DNA of 64,000 nt from JAYREN01 sp963663375 (GTDB lineage: Bacteria; Acidobacteriota; Holophagae; Holophagales; Holophagaceae), in NCBI GenBank assembly GCA_963663375.1, contig OY760195.1:310001-374000 (forward strand). The letters run 5' to 3'. The position numbers were made by a program, and so were the translations under genes. How positions within the stretch are numbered: the first letter of the stretch is position 1; each line of letters starts with the position of its first letter. Shown piece after piece: positions 25,040-32,321 of this stretch. A model generated the notes under the pieces. That model was not told where the DNA came from. It did not search any database and saw nothing but the letters and a program-made list of their open reading frames with translations.

Positions 25040-26094
25040 CGCGTCTTCTGCATCGCCTGCACGTTTTCCAGGATGGCCCTTCCCATCTGGCGACAGGTCA
25101 GTTGTCCTCCCAGATCCTGGGTGCTCCTTCCGCTTTCCAGCACCGCGCAAACCCCGTCCTCGATGCTCTGAGCCTCAGGCTCCCAGCCTGCTCGGCGGAA
25201 GAGCATGGCGGCGCTGAGGATCATTCCAATGGGGTTGGCCACATCCTGCCCGGCGAGGTCCGGGGCGGAGCCGTGCACGGGTTCATAGAGCGCCCGGCAT
25301 CGATACTCGGGGCTCGGGTTGTACGAGGCCGAAGCGGCCAGTCCCATTCCGCCCTGGAAGGCCGCGAGGAGATCGCTCACCAGGTCGCCGATGAAATTGT
25401 CCGCTGCGATGACCCCGAAGGGCCGAGGGTTCTGAACCAGGGCACAGAGGAGCGCATCGGCATGGATGGCACGGGCGTCCACCTCGGGAAACTCGGTCTT
25501 GAGACGTTCGTAGACCTGCAGCCATAGGCCATGGCCGTGTTTCAACACATTGGCCTTGTGGGCCAGGTGGAGGCTGCAATGCCTAGCGGCGGCGCACTCG
25601 AAGGCCTCCCGCAGGAGAATCGTCACGGCCTCTTCGGTGTGGATGGCGAAGTCGACCGCCCGCCCGAAGCCCGCTTCACCGCGCATGCAATAGGGGCCTT
25701 CGGTGTTCTCCCGGAGCACATCGATCCGGATCTCCGAGGCCGCCACCTGCTTCAGGGGGACCAGGCGGTCCAGCATCGGATAGCAGGGACGATGGTTTAC
25801 CCCCAGGTGGAGGTCGCGCCGCAGGCGGAGCAGGATCTCCTCGGCGTGCTTACCGCTGGGAACCCGCGGATCGCCGATGGCGCCGAAGAGGATGGCGTCG
25901 TGGTCGTCCCGCAGATGGGCGAATTCCTCGTCGAGGAGGGTGAGACCTTCCGTCAGGAAGCGTTCGGCGCCATAGGGATAGGTCGTCCAGGTCAGGGCGC
26001 GGCCCCGGGACTGGGCCCAGGCCAGGAAGGGCAGGGCCTGGTCCATCACGTCAGGGCCGATGCCGTCACCAGGGATCACCGCGATCTGTAACAT
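25036..26094 (-). CDS. leuB: 3-isopropylmalate dehydrogenase-type decarboxylating dehydrogenase
   Basis: 352 residues of the isocitrate/isopropylmalate dehydrogenase family: VIPGDGIGPDV at the N-terminus, RENTEGPY (substrate loop), HKANVL, DNFIGDLVSDL (metal ligands) and EPVHGSAPDLAGQDVANP. RENTEGPY resembles actinobacterial-type LeuB and also related tartrate or homoisocitrate enzymes, so the exact substrate is not certain. It would oxidatively decarboxylate 3-isopropylmalate in leucine synthesis. It is convergent with lexA with stop codons overlapping, and has no leucine gene beside it. Confidence 0.78.
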   Translation of the reverse strand: MLQIAVIPGDGIGPDVMDQALPFLAWAQSRGRALTWTTYPYGAERFLTEGLTLLDEEFAHLRDDHDAILFGAIGDPRVPSGKHAEEILLRLRRDLHLGVNHRPCYPMLDRLVPLKQVAASEIRIDVLRENTEGPYCMRGEAGFGRAVDFAIHTEEAVTILLREAFECAAARHCSLHLAHKANVLKHGHGLWLQVYERLKTEFPEVDARAIHADALLCALVQNPRPFGVIAADNFIGDLVSDLLAAFQGGMGLAASASYNPSPEYRCRALYEPVHGSAPDLAGQDVANPIGMILSAAMLFRRAGWEPEAQSIEDGVCAVLESGRSTQDLGGQLTCRQMGRAILENVQAMQKTR

Positions 26095-26172
26095 CTGTGG
26101 TTCCGCCTCATCCCATGGACACGGCCCAGGGAGGGCCCGCTTCTCGTCATTTCAACAGAATCTGGAGGTTCC

Positions 26173-26685
26173 ATGTCCATTCATCGCGCCCTCATCGCAG
26201 GAATCCTTTCCGTGACAGGCTTTTCCCAGGCCGCGGACCTGACGGAAGGGGCCAAGGCGCCCTATTTCGAGGCCCTGGACCAGAGCGGGAAAACCGTGCG
26301 GCTGACGGATTTCGCGGGCAAGGCGAACGTCGTGCTCTATTTCTACCCCAAGGACGATACCCCAGGATGCACGGCCCAGGCCTGCTCCCTGCGGGATGGC
26401 TTCGTCGCGATCCAGGCCGCCGGGGCCGTGATCCTGGGCGTCAGTGCCGATGACGCGGACAGCCACCTCGCCTTCTCCAAGAAATTCTCTCTACCCTTTT
26501 CGCTCCTGGCGGACCCGAAGCGGACGCTGATCGAGGCGTACGGCGTGAAGATGCCCGTGGTGGGGATGGCCAGGCGAGTCACCTTCATCATCGACAAGCA
26601 GGGCGTGATCCGGCGCATCCTGCGGGAGATCGATACCAAGGGCCACGATCGGCAGGTCCTGGAGGTGCTCAAGGGGCTGGGCTGA
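26173..26685 (+). CDS. exported peroxiredoxin (Bcp/AhpC-TSA type)
   Basis: 170 residues with a short signal peptide (MSIHRALIAGILSVTGFSQA) and GGAGG 5-6 nt before the ATG. FYPKDDTPGCTAQACSLRD is the bacterioferritin-comigratory-protein active site: the peroxidatic Cys is in PGCTA and the resolving Cys five residues later. It reduces hydroperoxides with thiols. The export signal makes it a periplasmic variant, so it may depend on exported thioredoxins like the one at 19.3 kb. It is a single-gene unit before the MglA-like gene. Confidence 0.9.
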   Translation: MSIHRALIAGILSVTGFSQAADLTEGAKAPYFEALDQSGKTVRLTDFAGKANVVLYFYPKDDTPGCTAQACSLRDGFVAIQAAGAVILGVSADDADSHLAFSKKFSLPFSLLADPKRTLIEAYGVKMPVVGMARRVTFIIDKQGVIRRILREIDTKGHDRQVLEVLKGLG

Positions 26686-26763
26686 TTGGAAAATACCGAA
26701 GATCAACACTGGAGCCACAGGGAGCTTCGCGCTACACTGCCGTGACATCCGGGGAATCCACGC

Positions 26764-27966
26764 ATGGTGTTTTTCAACCACGCCACTCGCCAAATGACGG
26801 CGAAGATCGTCTACTACGGCCCCGGCCTGTGTGGCAAGACTACCAATCTCAACACCATCTACGGCAAGACTTCCCAGAAGGCCCGGGGTGAGATGGTCTC
26901 GCTGAACACCGAGACGGACCGCACCCTCTTCTTCGATCTCTTGCCCCTGGATGTGGGCGTGGTTGGGGGGTTCAAGACCAAGCTGCAGCTTTACACAGTG
27001 CCCGGCCAGGTCTTCTACAACTCCACCCGCAAGTTGGTGCTCAAGGGGGTGGATGGCATCGTCTTCGTGGCCGACAGTCAGATGCCCATGCTGGATGCCA
27101 ACAAGGAGAGCCTGCAGAACCTGGACGACAACCTGCGGGAATTGGGGCTGGACATCCGCCAGATCCCTATGATCTTCCAGTGGAACAAGCGGGATCTGAA
27201 AAATGTCGTCCCCATCGAGCAGATGGAGTCCGAACTCAATCCCCGCAGGCAGCCCAGCTTTCAGAGTGTTGCTTCGGATGGCACCGGCGTCTTCGAGACC
27301 CTCCGTGGCATCACCAAGCTCGCCCTGGGGCACATCAAGGTGCACCATTTCGCGGATACCGACAAGGAAGAGGCTCCTGCCCCTGTCTCCACGCCTGCCC
27401 CTGTGGCTGCGACCCCGGTCCCAGAGGTCCACGTCGCGCCACCGCCGCCACCCCCCGCGCCGCCCGCCAATCATCCGGAAGTGCTCACCCTCTCGGATTT
27501 GCCCTCCGTGGGAGAACTGCTCGACGACGAGGCCTATGCGCCCCCGCCGGTGGTGCCCCGGCCCCAGCTTCCCGCCCCGGCCACGCCCCGGATGGCGCCC
27601 CCTCTTCGTCCGGCCGCCGCGCCCCTCAAGCCCATGCTCCCCTCGGCATCGCCAGCCCGCGGCCTCTCGCCCCTGAAACCCGTGGCGCCCAAGCTGGTGG
27701 CCTTGGCTCCTCCCATGGCGGCCAAGCCTCGGCCCGTGGCTGGGCTGAAGGTGCCCCTGGCCCCTGTGCTCGGCGACTTCACCCACCCGGGGGGGATGTC
27801 CTCGGTCCTCAAGCTGGATCTTCCCGCCAACCTGGACGGGCACGATCTGGAGATCATCGTGCAGGTGCGGCAGAGCGGTCATGTGGTGACCGAAGGCATG
27901 CTCAAGAAGAGTTCACCCGGTGCAGGTGCCACCTCCAAGTTCAGCGTTGAACTCAAGCGGAGCTGA
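26764..27966 (+). CDS. MglA-like Ras-family GTPase with long Pro-rich C-terminal extension
   Basis: 400 residues. The first 195 form a small GTPase like MglA: YYGPGLCGKTTNLN is the P-loop (residues 19-32), TVPGQVFYN covers the G3 region and FQWNKRDL the G4 motif. MglA controls cell polarity and gliding or pilus motility in myxobacteria and has relatives in Acidobacteriota. The remaining 200 residues are rich in Pro and Ala (APPPPPPAPPANH) and end with a compact segment of about 50 residues (LDLPANLDGHDLEIIVQVRQ). The neighbouring MglB-type activator is not visible. LolA starts 4 nt downstream. Confidence 0.85.
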   Translation: MVFFNHATRQMTAKIVYYGPGLCGKTTNLNTIYGKTSQKARGEMVSLNTETDRTLFFDLLPLDVGVVGGFKTKLQLYTVPGQVFYNSTRKLVLKGVDGIVFVADSQMPMLDANKESLQNLDDNLRELGLDIRQIPMIFQWNKRDLKNVVPIEQMESELNPRRQPSFQSVASDGTGVFETLRGITKLALGHIKVHHFADTDKEEAPAPVSTPAPVAATPVPEVHVAPPPPPPAPPANHPEVLTLSDLPSVGELLDDEAYAPPPVVPRPQLPAPATPRMAPPLRPAAAPLKPMLPSASPARGLSPLKPVAPKLVALAPPMAAKPRPVAGLKVPLAPVLGDFTHPGGMSSVLKLDLPANLDGHDLEIIVQVRQSGHVVTEGMLKKSSPGAGATSKFSVELKRS

Positions 27967-27970
27967 AGTC

Positions 27971-28552
27971 TTGCGCTGGCCTCTCTTCCTGGTTCTGGGC
28001 GGCGCCGCCCTGTCCGCTCAGGGGTTGCCCGCATGGTGGCAAGCCCTGCCGGACCTGCCTCGGCTGGAAAGCAATTTCGTGCAGGAATCCGAGAGCGCGG
28101 TCTTCGGCAAGCTCCGCAAGGAAGGGCGCCTTCAGCTCTCGAAGGGCGGCCGGATCCGCGTGGCTTACTCGGGAGGCCTGGTCATCGTTTCCGATGGAAA
28201 GAGCCTGGTCCAGTACGATCCTTCGGTGCGCACGGCCCAGCGTCTGGATCTTCGGACTGCGGCCTCGGACATGCCGCTGCTCAACGTCTTCCTGAATCCC
28301 CGCGCCCTGGATTCCGTCTATCGGGCCCAGGTGCAGGCCTCGGGCACCGTAGTGCTGGAGCCGCGCCGACCCGGGTTGCTCCGGGTCGAACTGGAAGGCA
28401 AGGGCACCTTTCTCCATCGGGTGACCTGGACCGATGCCACAGGCGCCAGGCAGGTGCTGGAACTGGTGAATCCTCGCATTCCCCCGGCCCTGCCCGAAGC
28501 CACGTACAAACTGCGAGTCCCCGAAGGGACCCGCTGGATCGAGCTCCGCTGA
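27971..28552 (+). CDS. lolA: outer-membrane lipoprotein carrier protein LolA
   Basis: 193 residues from a TTG at 27971, chosen because it places GGAG 8 nt upstream and gives a normal signal peptide (MRWPLFLVLGGAALSAQG). The mature protein has the LolA pattern: LPRLESNFVQESES, LRKEGRLQLSKGGRIRVAY, VSDGKSLVQYDPS. LolA chaperones lipoproteins across the periplasm to the outer membrane. It follows the MglA-like gene by 4 nt, so it is probably co-transcribed. It is convergent with the cyclophilin gene 11 nt away. Confidence 0.85.
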   Translation: MRWPLFLVLGGAALSAQGLPAWWQALPDLPRLESNFVQESESAVFGKLRKEGRLQLSKGGRIRVAYSGGLVIVSDGKSLVQYDPSVRTAQRLDLRTAASDMPLLNVFLNPRALDSVYRAQVQASGTVVLEPRRPGLLRVELEGKGTFLHRVTWTDATGARQVLELVNPRIPPALPEATYKLRVPEGTRWIELR

Positions 28553-28563
28553 CAGCGGGATAG

Positions 28564-29133
28564 CTACTGAACTTCCTTGGCTTCCTTGATGAGGATCACC
28601 GTGACGGGCACATCCTTCATGTCCTTCACGGTGGTGGTTTTCACCGCCTTGATCTTGTCGATGACCTCCATGCCCTGAATCACTTTGCCGAAGGCCGTGT
28701 AGCCGTAATCGGTCATGTTCTTGGCCTTGAAGTTCAGGTTGGGATTGTCCTTCACGTTGATGAAGAACTGGGCCGTGGCGCCGAAGGGATTGCCCACGGG
28801 TAGGGCCATGGCCAGGGTGCCGCGCTTGTTGGTCATGCCCTTCGCCTTGGCGATATCGGCCTCAGGCGGCACTGGGGCCTCGGTAGGCTTCTTGGTGAGG
28901 TCCGGCAAGTGGCCGCCGCCCTGCACCATGAAGGAAGGCATCACGCGGTGGAAGATGGTGCCGTTGTAGTGGCCCTTGCGTACGTATTTGAGAAAATTCT
29001 CCACGGTCTTGGGGGCCGCCTCGGGTTCGAGCTGAACCGTGAAGGAGCCCATGGACGTGACGAACTGGACCTTGGGCTTGGGCCCCGCCAGCAAGGGGAG
29101 AGCGAGAAACAGGGCGAGGAGGGCTGGGCGCAC
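28564..29133 (-). CDS. exported cyclophilin-type peptidyl-prolyl isomerase
   Basis: 189 residues from GTG 29133 with GGAG 6 nt upstream and a signal peptide (MRPALLALFLALPLLAG). Cyclophilin motifs are in order: NFLKYVRKGHYNGTIFHRVMPSFMVQGG, GTLAMALP, ATAQFFINVKDNPNLN and YTAFGKVIQGMEVID. It speeds proline isomerisation during folding of exported proteins. An upstream open extension has no ribosome site. It is convergent with lolA and its start faces the tRNA-Met gene. Confidence 0.92.
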   Translation of the reverse strand: MRPALLALFLALPLLAGPKPKVQFVTSMGSFTVQLEPEAAPKTVENFLKYVRKGHYNGTIFHRVMPSFMVQGGGHLPDLTKKPTEAPVPPEADIAKAKGMTNKRGTLAMALPVGNPFGATAQFFINVKDNPNLNFKAKNMTDYGYTAFGKVIQGMEVIDKIKAVKTTTVKDMKDVPVTVILIKEAKEVQ

Positions 29134-29228
29134 GGAGGACTCCAGAGCAGGGAAGCCCCGATTATCCCCGAGAAACCCGTCCCCGCCACCCACTGAAAAC
29201 CCGGACCACCTGTGGCTAGAATGGAAAC

Positions 29229-29304
29229 GGCCCTATAGCTCAGCGGTCAGAGCTGGCGGCTCATAACCGCTTGGTCCTCGGTTCGAATCCGGGTGGGGCC
29301 ACCA
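29229..29304 (+). tRNA. tRNA-Met (anticodon CAT)
   Basis: A 76-nt cloverleaf including CCA. The acceptor stem GGCCCTA/TGGGGCC pairs fully (one G-T). D arm GCTC/GAGC, anticodon stem GGCGG/CCGCT with loop CTCATAA, T arm CCTCG GTTCGAA TCCGG region. The paired position 1-72 argues for an elongator Met tRNA or a lysidine-modified Ile tRNA rather than the initiator. The last 25 nt recur exactly 164 nt downstream. Confidence 0.95.
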
Positions 29305-29443
29305 AAGAAGCGTTGAGTCGAGATTCGGATTCGGACCGAGGATCGCGGAGGCGCGCCGGAAGGGCCAGCGTAGGGACGCATGCGTCCCGAAGCGGTGCGG
29401 CGAAGCCGCAGGCCCGGGCGCAGCCTCCGCGCGGCGGGACGGA

Positions 29444-29468
29444 GGTTCGAATCCGGGTGGGGCCACCA
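29444..29468 (+). repeat. duplicated 3' end of tRNA-Met (attachment-site-like direct repeat)
   Basis: The 25 bases of the T loop, T stem, acceptor and CCA of the tRNA (29280-29304, GGTTCGAATCCGGGTGGGGC and on) are repeated exactly here. The 139 bp between the copies is GC-rich and holds a perfect 16-bp palindrome at 29373-29388 and a GCGGC/GCCGC stem, but no gene. A duplicated tRNA 3' end is the usual trace of site-specific integration or of a collapsed tandem tRNA. Confidence 0.8.
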
Positions 29469-29544
29469 ATTTCCAGCCACAGCCTTGCATTGTCTCCATG
29501 CCGTGAATGCCCCAGGATGGATTCATCCATTGTGGGAGATCGGC

Positions 29545-31119
29545 ATGAATCAAGCGCAGACCGTGGACGCGAGTGCGGCCCCCCTCCGGCATCCAGCTGG
29601 ACTCTGGGTGCTGATTTTTACGGAAACCTGGGAGCGATTCAGCCACTACGGCATGCGCGCCCTGCTGATCCTTTACCTTACGGCGCCCGTTGCCATGGGA
29701 GGCATGGGTCTCGACAAGGCGCGCGCTGGCGGCCTGTTGGGCGGCTATCTGCTCTCCATCTATTTGTTCAGCATCAACGGGGGCCAGATTGCGGATCGCT
29801 TCCTGGGGGCCAAGCGCACCATTGTGCTCGGCGGCCTTTTCATTGCTGCAGGCCAGCTGCTGCTTCAGATCAAGAGCATGAACGGGCTGGTGGCCAGCCT
29901 GGTGCTGATCGCTATCGGAACCTGCCTGCTCAAGCCCAATATCAGCGCCTCTGTAGGACGCCTATATACCAAAGAAGATCCTCGCCGGGATGGGGCCTTC
30001 ACCATCGAGTACATGGGCATAAACATCGGCGCCACGGTGGCGCCTCTCATTTGCGGCTTCATGGCGGAAGGAGCCAGCTTTCACCGCTTCTTGAACAGCC
30101 TAGGCCTCAACTCTTCCGCTGGCTGGTCCTGGGCCTTCGGCGTTTCGGGCTTTGGCATGTTGCTGGGCCTTTTGAATTTCGTGCTTCGTCGCCGACACAT
30201 CAAGGATGTGAGCCAGCCGGAAGGCACCGTTGAAGCCAAGCCCGTGAGCCTGCCCTTCGTGGCTGCCCTGATCGCCATCCTCCTGGGGCTTGCCTGGATC
30301 GTGGTTTCGGGCAAGAACTGGCCCACCCAGCTCATCTTCGGGGCCGTGGCTGCGGGAGCGCTGATGACCGTGGTGCAGATGATGGTGAACCGGGGCATGG
30401 TGAAAATCCGTGCACAGGCTGCGGCAACGCTGGGTGCTCCAGTTGAGCATCCTAAGCTGACTACGGAAGAGTTGAACCGCCTGATGGTGGTGTTCATGAT
30501 GCTGCTCTTCAGCATCTCCTTCTGGTTCGTGTTCCAGCAGGCGGGCAGTACCCTCACCCTCTTCGCCAAGGAATACACGAACCGTGTCCTGTTCGGCTTC
30601 GAGATTCCGGCAAGCTGGTTCCAGACCGTTAACGCCTTCCTCATCGTGGGACTTGGGCCGGTCTTCGTATGGATTTGGACCAAGCGCGCAGGGAAGTTCC
30701 CCAGCAGCCCCGTGAAGTTCGCCCTGGGTCTGCTCTTTGCAGCCCTGGGTTTCTTCCTCCTGGCCCCAGCCGCATGGATGGCCCGGCCAACGCCCGCGGA
30801 TCCCATCGCCAAAGTGAACATGAGCTGGCTCATGGGTGTCTATCTCCTGCACACCATCGGCGAACTCTGCATCAGCCCGGTAGGCTTGAGCTACGTATCC
30901 CGGCTGGCCCCCAAGCACCTCACGAGCCAGATGATGGGTGCATGGTTCTTCAGCCTCGGCATCGGCGCCTACCTCGCTGGTAAGGCCGCGGGCTTCATGG
31001 ATAGTGTGCCCCTCTACCAGGTATTCCTTTATGCCGCCCTGATCGCCCTGGGGATGTCCCTGCTGCTCTGGCTTGTGGTCAGCCGCATCATCCACAAGCT
31101 CATGGGCGGACACAGCTAG
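29545..31119 (+). CDS. POT-family proton-dependent oligopeptide transporter
   Basis: 524 residues from ATG 29545 with GGGAG 6-7 nt upstream. ETWERFSHYGMRALL near residue 28 is the ExxERF motif of the PTR2/POT family, and LLGGYLLSIYLFSINGGQIADRFLG follows helix 2. About fourteen membrane segments are visible, including the two extra helices of bacterial POT proteins. It imports di- and tripeptides with protons. Two peptidases encoded downstream (S9 and PepQ) may use the imported peptides. A strong bidirectional hairpin follows. Confidence 0.93.
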   Translation: MNQAQTVDASAAPLRHPAGLWVLIFTETWERFSHYGMRALLILYLTAPVAMGGMGLDKARAGGLLGGYLLSIYLFSINGGQIADRFLGAKRTIVLGGLFIAAGQLLLQIKSMNGLVASLVLIAIGTCLLKPNISASVGRLYTKEDPRRDGAFTIEYMGINIGATVAPLICGFMAEGASFHRFLNSLGLNSSAGWSWAFGVSGFGMLLGLLNFVLRRRHIKDVSQPEGTVEAKPVSLPFVAALIAILLGLAWIVVSGKNWPTQLIFGAVAAGALMTVVQMMVNRGMVKIRAQAAATLGAPVEHPKLTTEELNRLMVVFMMLLFSISFWFVFQQAGSTLTLFAKEYTNRVLFGFEIPASWFQTVNAFLIVGLGPVFVWIWTKRAGKFPSSPVKFALGLLFAALGFFLLAPAAWMARPTPADPIAKVNMSWLMGVYLLHTIGELCISPVGLSYVSRLAPKHLTSQMMGAWFFSLGIGAYLAGKAAGFMDSVPLYQVFLYAALIALGMSLLLWLVVSRIIHKLMGGHS

Positions 31120-31140
31120 GCTGGTCACATCTGGATTCCC

Positions 31141-31176
31141 AACAAGCCAGGGCTCCACTCGGAGCCCTGGCTTGTT
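31141..31176. terminator. bidirectional terminator hairpin
   Basis: A perfect 16-bp stem starting AACAAGCCAGGGCTCC with loop ACTC, in the gap between the POT gene and the convergent Sel1 lipoprotein gene. The A/T ends of the stem make short T-tracts on both strands. Confidence 0.85.
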
Positions 31177-31187
31177 ATTGGGATTCT

Positions 31188-32297
31188 TCAGAGCGAGAGT
31201 TCCTGAAGGACCGCCGCTGCGTCCGGATGGCCTGCTTCGGCGGCCTTCTGGTACCAGCGACGGGCCGCATTCGGATCCATCGGCACTCCGGCACCGCCGA
31301 GGTAACGCCCGGCTATGCCCATCATGGCCTGGGGATCCCCATGTTCGGCGGCCTTGAGGGTCCATCGGGCCCGGGCCTCCTCCATGGAGCCGGGTTCGTC
31401 GCCGGGGCGAAGCACTCGGACCAGTTCCATCATCGCGGCGGTGCTGCCGTTCTCGGCCTCGCGACGCAGGCGCACAAGCCGTTCGGCATGATCCGCTGGG
31501 GAAAGATTGTCCAGACCGAAACGCCTCAGGTGTTCAGTGGGTGAGATGACTGGCGGTGGTGGGGGCGCCGGAATCTGGGCCCGAATGATTCCGGAATCGA
31601 GATCCAGGGCCAAGGCCTGCTGGCCAGGAGAGACGACCCAGAGTGCCTCAGCACTCAGAGAAACCTGAATGGGATGGCCCCAGGGGAATTCCCGCCACCG
31701 TCGCTGGGGCGGAAAGCCGGCATTCTTCACTTCCCAGAGGAGGCGATTGGCCACCCAAGACACCGTTACATTCATGGTTCCCAGGGCGAGATCGACTTCG
31801 GGTTCTCGAGCCGACCAGGGCATCCACCCCTTGGGGGCCTCGGGAGCGCTGCGAGGCGCGAAGCCTGCCCGCACTTGGTCCCAGGCCCAGCGGAAACCAT
31901 CCATCTGGCCCCGGGCGAAGGCCGCAGATGACGTTGCCCCCACCCGCCTGATCTCGAGCCCCGTCTCAGGGTCCACTTCCAGTCTCGGGGTGGGAACGAG
32001 TGGGGCGACCTCCTCGGGCAGTTGGCTGCGGAGGCGAGGTGTTTCGACCTCGGTGCTGAACACGGGCAGGTAGGGGCGCAGGCCCTGCTGCTGGGCTTCC
32101 TGCACCATCTTGACGCCGTTGAGGAAGCCCTCCTGATACTGAGCCCGCGCCTCAGGCTGGAGGTCCTGGGAGCGGGCACCTATCTGCGCCGAGGCCCCCT
32201 CATGCCATCGCTGGGGCACAGGCGCGGGCCTGCCGCAGGCCATGAGGAGCAGCACCAGCACTGCTCCTGTCTGGGGCCCAACTGTGGGTCGCCGCAT
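31188..32297 (-). CDS. Sel1-repeat lipoprotein
   Basis: 369 residues. The lipoprotein signal MRRPTVGPQTGAVLVLLLMAC has the Cys at residue 21. A central region of about 200 residues is not recognised. The C-terminal 95 residues hold about two to three Sel1-like repeats (AAMMELVRVLRPG, ARWTLKAAEHGDPQAMMGIAGRYLGG, ARRWYQKAAEAGHPDAAAVL), which form alpha-solenoid protein-binding surfaces. It lies downstream of the S9 peptidase gene (24 nt) on the same strand. Its partner is unknown. Confidence 0.82.
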   Translation of the reverse strand: MRRPTVGPQTGAVLVLLLMACGRPAPVPQRWHEGASAQIGARSQDLQPEARAQYQEGFLNGVKMVQEAQQQGLRPYLPVFSTEVETPRLRSQLPEEVAPLVPTPRLEVDPETGLEIRRVGATSSAAFARGQMDGFRWAWDQVRAGFAPRSAPEAPKGWMPWSAREPEVDLALGTMNVTVSWVANRLLWEVKNAGFPPQRRWREFPWGHPIQVSLSAEALWVVSPGQQALALDLDSGIIRAQIPAPPPPPVISPTEHLRRFGLDNLSPADHAERLVRLRREAENGSTAAMMELVRVLRPGDEPGSMEEARARWTLKAAEHGDPQAMMGIAGRYLGGAGVPMDPNAARRWYQKAAEAGHPDAAAVLQELSL

Positions 32298-32321
32298 GGC
32301 CCGCTCCTTTGAAGTCTCGTC

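Noticed and set aside
29405..29468. A second tRNA gene downstream of tRNA-Met
   Set aside because: Only the T arm, acceptor 3' strand and CCA are present; no D arm or anticodon arm can be formed upstream.
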